A stretch of 9,421 nucleotides of DNA from Lachnospiraceae bacterium (GTDB taxonomy: Bacteria > Bacillota > Clostridia > Lachnospirales > Lachnospiraceae): NCBI GenBank assembly GCA_900759225.1, contig CAAEUM010000021.1:1-9421 (forward strand), given 5' to 3'. Both the position numbers and the translations under genes were made by a program. The notes under the pieces are model-generated. The model was not told where the DNA came from. It made no database searches and saw only the letters and a list, made by a program, of their open reading frames with translations. This document shows positions 1-5,386 of the stretch, one piece after another; positions within the stretch are counted from its first letter, which is position 1, and each line of letters opens with the position of its first letter.

Positions 1-31
1 CATCATCTCTGCCGCCTCACGAACAGAAGTT

Positions 32-60
32 ATTATATCCTATGGATGCCTGCTTGTCAA
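32..60 (-). promoter_or_regulatory. Near-consensus vegetative promoter for a gene beyond the left edge
   Basis: Read on the minus strand, a perfect -35 hexamer TTGACA (55-60) and a perfect -10 hexamer TATAAT (32-37) are separated by 17 bases. Transcription would start near position 25 and run out of the window. A GAGG motif lies eight bases before ATG ATG at positions 6-1, so a coding region probably begins at position 6, but only two codons are visible and the product cannot be identified. The promoter lies about 50 bases past the stop of the preceding phosphoesterase gene, so the left-edge gene can be transcribed independently of the upstream operon. Confidence 0.8.
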
Positions 61-83
61 CTGATTTTTTCAAAAAATCTGTT
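59..83. repeat. AT-rich inverted repeat immediately upstream of the left-edge promoter
   Basis: Eight-base arms GATTTTTT (63-70) and AAAAAATC (72-79) surround a single central base. With one mismatch the symmetry extends to 59-83. It abuts the -35 box of the left-edge promoter. It could act as a weak end for the upstream operon or as an A/T-tract UP-like element. It lacks a GC-rich stem, so I do not call it a terminator. Confidence 0.45.
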
Positions 84-112
84 TTGCCTGAAAGCTGAAC
101 TGTTACAGTATA

Positions 113-613
113 CTACAGATAATGCAGATACAGATGTATCTCATTCTCCTCATCCAGCTCCATTATCATGTAAGAGGGCCTGCGTCCCTCCTGGCGGGGA
201 TAGGAAAGGCTTCCAGGATTCATCACCAGCAGATCCTTCTCTCCCCGTTTCTTGAAAATCTCATAAAAAGGCTTATGGGTATGGCCAAACATGGCAATAT
301 CAAAGCCTGCTGCCCTGGCCTCATTTACCAGGTACTCCACCCCCAAAGATACCGTATAATAATGTCCATGAGTCAGCAGCGCCTTATAGGGGCCAATCTG
401 AAGCTCCTTCTCCCGCTCAAGCCGGGAAAAAAAATCATTATTCCCCAGGACCATCTCCAGATCGCAGCCTTCATCCAGCCAGGAGCCAAGTATATACTCC
501 GCCCCCTCAGAATCCCCCAAATGTATCAGCATATCAAAGGGCTTCTCTTTTTCGATCACCTGCTGAAGATTCCCGTTTTTCTTATGAGTATCGCTGACAA
601 TCAGTATCTTCAT
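113..613 (-). CDS. Calcineurin-like metallophosphoesterase, YsnB/YfcE family
   Basis: A small single-domain phosphoesterase of 166 residues from the chosen start. The di-metal motifs are all present in order: D8-T-H10, G33-D34, GNND (57-60), THGH (81-84) and GHTH (110-113), followed by NPGS (132-135). Members of this family hydrolyse phosphodiester or phosphomonoester bonds with Mn or similar metals; the physiological substrate is usually unknown. An in-frame ATG at 628 also exists, but ATG 613 is preferred: GGAGAGG lies six bases before it and the protein then begins directly with the MKILIVSDTH beta strand typical of the family. The gene follows rdgB by 17 bases, the same order as Bacillus ysnA-ysnB, and ends the operon. 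Cytoplasmic, with no signal peptide. Function beyond the fold is not determinable here. Confidence 0.9.
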   Translation of the reverse strand: MKILIVSDTHKKNGNLQQVIEKEKPFDMLIHLGDSEGAEYILGSWLDEGCDLEMVLGNNDFFSRLEREKELQIGPYKALLTHGHYYTVSLGVEYLVNEARAAGFDIAMFGHTHKPFYEIFKKRGEKDLLVMNPGSLSYPRQEGRRPSYMIMELDEENEIHLYLHYL

Positions 614-630
614 CCTGCGCCTCTCCATTC

Positions 631-1230
631 CTATTTCAACGCCTCTTCCAGAGCTTCCTTCATGGCACGCAGCGCCTTCCCCCTGTGGCTGATGCAGTTT
701 TTCTCCTCCATGGTGAGCTCCGCTGACGTTTTCCCGTATTCAGGAAGATACAGGATCGGGTCATATCCGAAGCCTCCCTGACCTGCAGGCGCCTCTGCGA
801 TCAGGCCTTCCATTGTCCCCTCTGTGGAAAGGACTTTACCGTCCGGAAGGATGGCCGCAATGGCACATACAAAACGCGCACTGCGCTCCCCTTCCCCGGC
901 GCCTTCCATGCGGCTGATCAGGTTTTTGTTCTTTTCCTCATAGGAGGTATCCTCCCCCATATAACGGGCAGAATAAATCCCCGGCTCACCATTTAGATAA
1001 TCAATTACCAGACCGGAATCATCTGCCAGCACAATATCGCCGGTACAATTCCATACGGCCCTGGCCTTTATAAGGGCATTTTCCTTAAAGGTGGAACCGT
1101 CCTCCACGATCTTCGGCATAGCCCCGGCTTCCTTCATAGACAGCACCGGCAGATTAAAATCCGCCAGTATCTCCCTTATTTCCCTCATTTTTCCTTCATT
1201 TCCTGTTGCAAATATAATCCTATGTCCCAT
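631..1230 (-). CDS. rdgB: XTP/dITP diphosphatase (non-canonical purine NTP pyrophosphatase, RdgB/HAM1)
   Basis: A house-cleaning enzyme that hydrolyses dITP, ITP and XTP to monophosphates plus pyrophosphate, keeping deaminated purines out of DNA and RNA. The visible family signatures are ATGNEGK (8-14), EDGSTFKENA (43-52), LADDSGL (68-74) with the acidic metal ligands, GEPGIYSARY (81-90), GGFGYDP (152-158) and SHRGKA (181-186). Length is 199 residues from ATG 1230, typical for the family. An upstream in-frame ATG at 1245 overlaps the preceding gene; ATG 1230 is preferred because GAGGA sits at suitable spacing and MGHRIIFATGN is the usual N-terminus. The start lies four bases after the stop of the C1 peptidase gene, so translational coupling is likely. 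Cytoplasmic. Confidence 0.95.
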   Translation of the reverse strand: MGHRIIFATGNEGKMREIREILADFNLPVLSMKEAGAMPKIVEDGSTFKENALIKARAVWNCTGDIVLADDSGLVIDYLNGEPGIYSARYMGEDTSYEEKNKNLISRMEGAGEGERSARFVCAIAAILPDGKVLSTEGTMEGLIAEAPAGQGGFGYDPILYLPEYGKTSAELTMEEKNCISHRGKALRAMKEALEEALK

Positions 1231-1234
1231 GTGC

Positions 1235-2677
1235 TTATTCCTCATTGTCCGTATAGGCCTTCAGGCAGAGATTGCAGCGCTGAGTTTCCTCCACACGCTC
1301 CCATACGCTGCCGTTATGGCTTAAATATCCCTCGCCGTCCTCCAGATTCACCCTGGCATAGCCATCACCGGAATCATACTCAATGGCAACGGGATGGATC
1401 GTTCCCGGCGTTGTTATTTTCACTATTATAGCAAACTTCTCCCCTGAATCCAATCTGATTTTTTCCTCCAGAGGTACTGTGTAAAAGCCTTCATATTCCA
1501 GGCTGCCCTTTACAAGAGGCTGCCGCCTGCCCAGGGCCCGCTCCATTTCCAGCTGCCCATGCCCATTACTGCCATCCACAGTCAGGGCAGGGGTCTCCGG
1601 CAGATGCCTGGCAATATAAATCTCATAATCCGTGTCCCCTCCTGTTGCATAAAAACCTGCCGCCGAGAGGCTCTCCTGCCCCTTTGCGCGGTAAGTGTTG
1701 GCAAACCAGGCTGTATCCCTTCCATATCCAATCTGCCCCACCCATCCGCACAGATCACTCTGATACAGGTTGTCGTAGTTATCCGGCTCCTCCGCCCTGG
1801 TGTATACAATATTATTTACACCGATATTGCTGTCGTAATAGGATACATAAAAATACCCCTCATCCCCAAATTCCTCCCCCCAGCTGTTGGTACAGATAAA
1901 AGCCCCGTCCCCCTCCAGTTCCATGTTGAAGTTTTCTTTTGGGTAATGATCATCCCAGCCTACAATGACGGAATCATGGTTTGGCTCATTCCCTCCAATA
2001 TAGCAGTAGGAATTGGTATTCCGGTTATAATAGACAGACTGGCTCTCATAGTCCTCCATGGATGTGTAGAGGGAGCTCTGCACTCCGCCTGTCGTATAGA
2101 CAGCCTGCTTAATGGCCTCATAATCCTTGGCTGGAAGTATCTGAATCTCCTGTACATGCTTCCCCGGCTTTAAGCCCTCCGGAGAAATGCCGTCCCCATA
2201 TGGGTCCTGCTGCTCATATACAGGCCCCTGCCATGCCAGCAAGTAGGCCATAGACATGGTATATTCCCCGCCGTCATCCTGACCTAAAAGGAAGCTGTTG
2301 TGCATCGTCATATGATCCACAGAAAAAGCAGCCTCCTCACCCGGCAAAAGGGAAGAAGACAGAGCCGTCAGTGAGGCAAAGGCCCAGCAGGTTCCAAGGC
2401 TTCCCTGATTTCCAATCTGCGGGGCCCGGCCATGTTCCCGGTAATCATAGGCAGCCGGCAGCTTTACCTTTTCTTTTCTGCTGTCCCATGTTTCCCCCTG
2501 CCATCTGCCCGCCTGTCCCTCCAGCTGCCCGGTCTGCTTCTGGGTGATGGAAGCGCCTCCAGCCTCCTCCACAGAGGGTGCAGACGCCTCCGGCTTTACC
2601 GGCACGCAGCCGGAAAAGAGGACTGCGGCCATGCACAGTCCTGTAAAAATCCCCTGTTTTATCCCTGCTTTTTTCAA
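1235..2677 (-). CDS. Lipoprotein C1A (papain-like) cysteine peptidase with C-terminal lectin-like domain
   Basis: 480 residues. The N-terminus has lysines 2-3, a hydrophobic stretch (about 9-21) and a lipobox-like LFSGC with Cys24 as the predicted lipidation site, so the mature protein should be tethered outside the membrane. A low-complexity linker (25-70) leads into a papain domain (about 73-290): Gln91 and Cys97 in NQGSLGTCWAFA, His234 in NHDSVIVGWDD and Asn264 in TNSWGEEFGDEGYF, so the active site is intact. Residues about 300-475 form a beta-rich region resembling the lectin-like domain found in many clostridial C1 peptidases. The start codon is TTG, sharing bases with the TGA stop of the upstream methyltransferase. 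It is supported by GGGGAG nine bases upstream and because the signal peptide needs it; the next Met (16) would destroy the signal. Substrate unknown. It is out of character among nucleic-acid housekeeping genes. Confidence 0.9.
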   Translation of the reverse strand: MKKAGIKQGIFTGLCMAAVLFSGCVPVKPEASAPSVEEAGGASITQKQTGQLEGQAGRWQGETWDSRKEKVKLPAAYDYREHGRAPQIGNQGSLGTCWAFASLTALSSSLLPGEEAAFSVDHMTMHNSFLLGQDDGGEYTMSMAYLLAWQGPVYEQQDPYGDGISPEGLKPGKHVQEIQILPAKDYEAIKQAVYTTGGVQSSLYTSMEDYESQSVYYNRNTNSYCYIGGNEPNHDSVIVGWDDHYPKENFNMELEGDGAFICTNSWGEEFGDEGYFYVSYYDSNIGVNNIVYTRAEEPDNYDNLYQSDLCGWVGQIGYGRDTAWFANTYRAKGQESLSAAGFYATGGDTDYEIYIARHLPETPALTVDGSNGHGQLEMERALGRRQPLVKGSLEYEGFYTVPLEEKIRLDSGEKFAIIVKITTPGTIHPVAIEYDSGDGYARVNLEDGEGYLSHNGSVWERVEETQRCNLCLKAYTDNEE

Positions 2678-3840
2678 TCCTCGCTGCTCCCCTGGCTGCG
2701 CCTTGGCGGCTTCGGGCCCATAAACTGATAGAAATAGGTTTTCATCATTCCATTATAGATCTTCCTGTTTTTATCTGCCTTCCTTCCAATATACTTTTCT
2801 GTATCTGCATAGGAGGTGATCAGGTACATGGACCAGGAATCAAGGGCAGCAAAACGCTGGCCAATTTCCTTATAAAGAGCCGGAAGATTCTCCTTGTCCT
2901 CCAAACGCTCGCCGTAGGGCGGGTTTGACACCAGAAAGCCGTATTTTTTCGGATGGCTTAAGGCATTTACCGGACGCTGCTGGAAATGGATCAGATGATT
3001 CACCCCTGCTGCCTGAGCATTGGCGCGGGCTGCCTTCACAATATCCCCGTCAATGTCATAGCCCTGGATATCCACAGAAACCTCTGTATTTACCAGGTCA
3101 TTTGCCTCATCGATCGCTTCATACCAGCATTTCCTTTTAATTACATTTTTCCAATCCTCTGACAAGAAGGAGCGGTTCATACCGGGAGCCATGTTGGCCG
3201 CCATCATGGCCGCCTCAATGGGGAAGGTACCGCTGCCGCAGAATGGGTCTACCAGGATCCGCTCTTTGTTCCATGGCGTCAGCATTAAAAGGGCAGCCGC
3301 CAGTGTTTCCGTAATAGGAGCTTTGCTGGTAAGGGTACGATAGCCACGCTTGTGAAGGGAGTCACCACTGGTATCAATGCCAACTGTCACTATGTCTTTA
3401 TATAAGAAAACCCGCAGCGGAAAGCTTGCCCCGTTTTCCGGAAACCAGCTTACCTGATAGCGGCTCTTCAGCCGCTCTACCATGGCCTTTTTCATAATAG
3501 ACTGGATATCGGAGGGACTGAACAGCTTGCTCTTGATGGAAGAAGCCTTGGCTACCCAGAATTTCCCATCCTCTGGGATAAATTCCTCCCAGGCAATCTC
3601 CTTTGTGCCCTGGAACAACTCCTCAAAGGTTTCTGCCCGAAAGCTGCCTGCCTTCAAAAGCACCCTCTCTGCAGTTCTCAGGAAAACATTGGCGCGGCAG
3701 ATTGCCTCATCATCTCCTAAAAAGGTGACGCGGCCGTCCTCCACCAAGGAAATTTCATATCCCAAATCTAATATTTCTTTTTTCAGCACTGCTTCCAGAC
3801 CAAAATGGCAGGGAGCAATGAGCTCATACATCTGTTTCAA
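2674..3840 (-). CDS. THUMP-domain 23S rRNA (guanine-N2)-methyltransferase, RlmL/YpsC type
   Basis: A class I SAM-dependent RNA methyltransferase of 388 residues, close to the length of Bacillus YpsC. The N-terminal ferredoxin-like segment (1-45) and THUMP domain (about 45-160) bind RNA. The Rossmann domain carries DPFCGSGTFPIEAA (198-211) for SAM binding, the acidic strand-2 motif GYDIDGDIV (260-268) and catalytic NPPYGERL (306-313), typical of N2-guanine methylation. By family it should modify a guanine of 23S rRNA (E. coli G2445); the exact position is inference. A longer frame from GTG 3861 exists, but TTG 3840 has AGAGGG seven bases upstream and gives the usual short N-terminus MKQMYELIAP. 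It follows yfcE by 21 bases and overlaps the next gene's start. Cytoplasmic. Confidence 0.92.
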   Translation of the reverse strand: MKQMYELIAPCHFGLEAVLKKEILDLGYEISLVEDGRVTFLGDDEAICRANVFLRTAERVLLKAGSFRAETFEELFQGTKEIAWEEFIPEDGKFWVAKASSIKSKLFSPSDIQSIMKKAMVERLKSRYQVSWFPENGASFPLRVFLYKDIVTVGIDTSGDSLHKRGYRTLTSKAPITETLAAALLMLTPWNKERILVDPFCGSGTFPIEAAMMAANMAPGMNRSFLSEDWKNVIKRKCWYEAIDEANDLVNTEVSVDIQGYDIDGDIVKAARANAQAAGVNHLIHFQQRPVNALSHPKKYGFLVSNPPYGERLEDKENLPALYKEIGQRFAALDSWSMYLITSYADTEKYIGRKADKNRKIYNGMMKTYFYQFMGPKPPRRSQGSSED

Positions 3841-3861
3841 TGGTAATCCCTCTCTTTTCAC

Positions 3862-4416
3862 TTATAATGGAAGGCTTTTTACCACATCCCCATCCAGGGT
3901 AAGTATGGTAAAGACGCCATCCTCCAGAACGCCGTATGTATTGGGGTTTCCGCCCTTTGGAATGGATACGGAGCCAGGGTTTAATACGGTAATCATACCG
4001 GCCTCTGTTTCCACCCTCTCTGCCTTTAACAGATGGGTGTGTCCATGAACCAGAATGTCCCCCTCCCGCACAGGCGGAAGCTTCTCCTGGTTATACACAT
4101 GTCCGTGGGTTGCATAAAAGGTATGACCACAGGCTGATAAAAGGGCATAATCTGCCAGAATAGGGAAGGACAGCACCATCTGGTCAACCTCTGTGTCACA
4201 GTTGCCCCGCACTGCATAAATCTGATCCTTCAATGGGTTTAACATGGCAATGACTTCCTTTGGCGCATACTCCCTTGGAAGGTCATTTCGAGGGCCATGA
4301 TACAAAATATCTCCCAACAGTACCAGCCGGTCCGCCCCGGACTTCTCATAAATTTCAAGCAGCTTCCTGCAATAATATGCAGAGCCATGTATATCCGATG
4401 CAAATATCCATTTCAT
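3862..4416 (-). CDS. yfcE: Phosphodiesterase YfcE
   Basis: 184 residues, the same length as E. coli YfcE and recognisably similar along its whole length. It shares MKWIFASDIHGS at the start, HGPRNDLP with the following YAP near 40-52, AVRGNCDTEVDQM (68-80) and NPGSVSIPKGGNP (146-158). Metal-binding residues are complete: D8, H10, D36, the GNCD asparagine, H104/H106 and GHTH (125-128). E. coli YfcE is a Mn-dependent phosphodiesterase active on artificial bis-pNPP; its natural substrate is unknown. The ATG start has AAGGAG ten bases upstream. It is the first gene of the compact five-gene set and is followed almost immediately by the rRNA methyltransferase. No promoter is evident between it and the rhodanese gene. 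Cytoplasmic. Confidence 0.93.
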   Translation of the reverse strand: MKWIFASDIHGSAYYCRKLLEIYEKSGADRLVLLGDILYHGPRNDLPREYAPKEVIAMLNPLKDQIYAVRGNCDTEVDQMVLSFPILADYALLSACGHTFYATHGHVYNQEKLPPVREGDILVHGHTHLLKAERVETEAGMITVLNPGSVSIPKGGNPNTYGVLEDGVFTILTLDGDVVKSLPL

Positions 4417-4445
4417 AATCCTATTTCTCCTTGATCTCTTTTTAT

Positions 4446-4460
4446 GGGGCAGCGGGCCCC
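4446..4460 (-). repeat. Short GC-rich hairpin before yfcE
   Basis: Five-base arms GGGGC (4446-4450) and GCCCC (4456-4460) flank a five-base loop. It follows the larger hairpin 4464-4498 in the minus-strand transcript and lies 30 bases before the yfcE start. No U-tract follows on the minus strand, so termination here is doubtful; it may protect or process the transcript between rhodanese and yfcE. Confidence 0.5.
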
Positions 4461-4463
4461 AAG

Positions 4464-4498
4464 GTTCAGACGGCCCCTTCCTGACAGGCCGTCTGAAC
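4464..4498 (-). terminator. Strong 12-bp intercistronic hairpin after the rhodanese gene (no U-tract)
   Basis: Perfect 12-base arms GTTCAGACGGCC (4464-4475) and GGCCGTCTGAAC (4487-4498) enclose an 11-base loop, beginning five bases after the rhodanese stop codon. The stem is stable, but on neither strand is it followed by a run of U, so it is at best a partial terminator or an RNA-stability hairpin. Its location between rhodanese and yfcE with no visible promoter after it suggests some read-through into the downstream operon. Confidence 0.55.
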
Positions 4499-4503
4499 TG
4501 TTA

Positions 4504-4845
4504 CTATTTTAAAGCCCGGATCGGAGTTCTGTCAATGTATTTCCCCCGGTAATTCAATAATCCTCCTGCTAGATCCACTGCATCATAACCCCTTCGCCAG
4601 AAGTCCCGGCAGACTGCCATGCTCTTTGCACCCCGGTCACAGTAAAATACCACGATCCCCCTGCAGCAGATTTCATCCTGACGCCAGGAAACGTCCCTGT
4701 AGGGTATATTAACACTGCCGCAGATGCGCATTTCTTCAAACATCCATGGTTCCCGCAGATCCACCAGCTGCCTTATACGGCCTTCCTCAAGCCACAAATC
4801 AAATTCTCTGTAGGGAAGCATAAGGAATGCAGCCACCTGCCCCAC
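4504..4845 (-). CDS. Single-domain rhodanese-like protein
   Basis: About 105-113 residues, a standalone rhodanese domain. The visible features are LVDLREPWMFEEMRICGSVNIPY (27-49, shown here as two CH2-type halves around Glu37/38), the active-site loop CDRGAKS (69-75) with Cys69 as the sulfur-accepting nucleophile, and GGLLNYRG (94-101). Such proteins move sulfane sulfur to acceptors such as cyanide, thiols or biosynthetic partners; the partner cannot be told here. The start is uncertain: GTG 4845 gives the longest frame but AAGGA is only two bases away, GTG 4836 has AAAGGA at 11 bases, and ATG 4821 has a GGTGG motif at 11 bases. All keep the whole domain. Its leader is long and structured (see 4872-4981), which hints at RNA-level control. 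Cytoplasmic. Confidence 0.85.
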   Translation of the reverse strand: MGQVAAFLMLPYREFDLWLEEGRIRQLVDLREPWMFEEMRICGSVNIPYRDVSWRQDEICCRGIVVFYCDRGAKSMAVCRDFWRRGYDAVDLAGGLLNYRGKYIDRTPIRALK

Positions 4846-4871
4846 CGTCCTTTCTGAAAAACATACCGCAT

Positions 4872-4981
4872 CATCAGGAGATCAAGCGCAAGCCTGGCGA
4901 GCATTTGATCTCACCTGATGTAGTAACAGCAAAACCAGTAAGCTGCCATCCGGCAGCGGCAGACATGCCTCTGCACGTCTG
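4872..4981 (-). promoter_or_regulatory. Structured 5' leader with three hairpins upstream of rhodanese
   Basis: In minus-strand order the leader holds three hairpins. Hairpin A (4981-4960) has nine pairs and an AGAG loop. Hairpin B (4957-4942) has arms GCTGCC/GGCAGC and a GGAT loop. Hairpin C (4920-4872) has two 7-bp helices, CATCAGG/CCTGATG and AGATCAA/TTGATCT, separated by a two-base bulge, with a 19-base apical region. One pair of hairpin A is G-U on the minus strand but an A-C mismatch on the plus strand, which favours minus-strand RNA as the folded form. The last hairpin ends 27-51 bases before the possible rhodanese starts. It resembles no riboswitch class I can recognise. It could be a cis-regulatory RNA or only a set of stabilising hairpins. 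Confidence 0.5.
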
Positions 4982-4989
4982 GGTTTTGG

Positions 4990-5000
4990 AGTATATCATA
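4990..5000 (-). promoter_or_regulatory. Probable extended -10 promoter for rhodanese
   Basis: The minus strand reads TGG-TATGAT, an extended -10 (TATGAT at 4995-5000), overlapping an alternative TATACT (4990-4995). No good -35 hexamer is present at 16-18 bases. Initiation near 4983-4988 would place the first hairpin of the leader at the very 5' end of the transcript, which supports this placement. Confidence 0.45.
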
Positions 5001-5045
5001 CCATATGCATTTACAGTGGGACATGTGAGGGCTTGTTTGTAACGC

Positions 5046-5079
5046 AAAAAACCTGCCCCACATCTGTAAGGCAGGCTTT
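5046..5079 (-). terminator. Rho-independent terminator after the small Asn/Ser-rich gene
   Basis: On the minus strand CCTGCC (5075-5070) pairs with GGCAGG (5057-5052), extended by a G-U pair and flanking A-U pairs, and is followed by six T (5051-5046). A run of A precedes the stem, as is usual. It closes the transcription unit of the small gene and isolates the rhodanese promoter. Confidence 0.8.
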
Positions 5080-5092
5080 CGGTAAATCAGGC

Positions 5093-5119
5093 AGAGAATT
5101 CTGCTTTGCAGAATTCTTT
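5093..5119 (-). repeat. Perfect hairpin just after the small gene's stop
   Basis: Arms AGAATTCTGC (5095-5104) and GCAGAATTCT (5108-5117) are exact inverted copies around a three-base loop, with two further pairs outside. It begins about three bases after the stop codon at 5121 and lies 14 bases before the terminator. It has no U-tract and probably stabilises the 3' end of the mRNA. Confidence 0.65.
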
Positions 5120-5120
5120 C

Positions 5121-5315
5121 TTAGAACTCGTAATCGTTTCTGGTGCTGCTCTGGCTGTTATTACGGCTGCCGCTCTGATTGCTGTTTTTGCTGCTGTTGG
5201 ATGCGCCGCCGCCCTGGCCGTTGTTTTTGCTGTTATTCTGGCTCTTGTTCTGATTGCTGTTCCTGCCGTTGTTGGAATTTTCCATGTCGTTATTCATGTT
5301 ATTTCTTTCTGGCAT
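5121..5315 (-). CDS. Small Asn/Ser-rich hydrophilic protein, candidate small spore protein
   Basis: 64 residues, of which 20 are Asn and 13 Ser, with Gln, Gly, Lys and Arg making up most of the rest; there is no Cys, Leu, Ile, Val, Trp or His, and the C-terminus is NDYEF. Low-complexity sequence of this kind should be disordered and soluble. The composition recalls gamma-type small acid-soluble spore proteins, which serve as amino-acid stores in Bacillus spores, but I see no clear repeat of that family and do not claim homology. ATG 5315 is chosen over an in-frame ATG at 5336 because AGGAGGT lies six bases before it. A sigma-G promoter match lies 40-70 bases upstream, and two hairpins with a terminator follow. 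Together these argue for a real gene expressed in the forespore. Confidence 0.75.
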   Translation of the reverse strand: MPERNNMNNDMENSNNGRNSNQNKSQNNSKNNGQGGGASNSSKNSNQSGSRNNSQSSTRNDYEF

Positions 5316-5355
5316 TTGAGTACCTCCTGAAAACATAAGTTTCTGGTTACTCTCC

Positions 5356-5386
5356 TAGTATGGCAGGACTCGCTTTAAGTTATTCA
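5356..5386 (-). promoter_or_regulatory. Sigma-G (forespore) type promoter
   Basis: The minus strand carries TGAATA (5386-5381) and CATACTA (5362-5356) separated by 18 bases, matching the Bacillus sigma-G consensus at essentially every position. The first three bases of the -35 are the TGA stop of the upstream NlpC/P60 gene. Transcription would begin near 5349, about 35 bases before the small gene's ATG. The same region has no sigma-A-like -35/-10 pair. Confidence 0.7.

Noticed and set aside
122..781. Long plus-strand frame (219 residues) across the phosphoesterase and rdgB
   Set aside because: It runs through two intact, motif-complete genes on the other strand, has no recognisable domain, and its composition is that of an antisense shadow.
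1559..2173. Plus-strand 204-residue frame inside the C1 peptidase gene
   Set aside because: It is antisense to the catalytic domain with all papain residues conserved on the minus strand; no ribosome binding site or domain was seen.
4464..4498. True Neisseria-type DNA uptake sequence
   Set aside because: All gene content and regulatory signals are clostridial and only one inverted pair is present, so a functional uptake signal is very unlikely; retained only as a low-interest curiosity.
4846..5000. T-box, guanidine, SAM or other known riboswitch before rhodanese
   Set aside because: I looked for diagnostic loops and found none (for example the T-box GGUGGNACCGCG or guanidine-II ACGR loops), so no class is assigned.
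5046..5119. CRISPR-like or tandem repeat array downstream of the small gene
   Set aside because: The two hairpins have unrelated sequences and there are no regularly spaced repeats; they are 3'-end RNA structures.
5106..5330. Hydrophobic plus-strand frame (74 residues, rich in Ala, Val and Ile) opposite the small Asn/Ser-rich gene
   Set aside because: It is the complement of Asn/Ser/Gln codons, which automatically read as hydrophobic residues. It lacks a ribosome binding site, while the minus-strand frame has a perfect one plus promoter and terminator.
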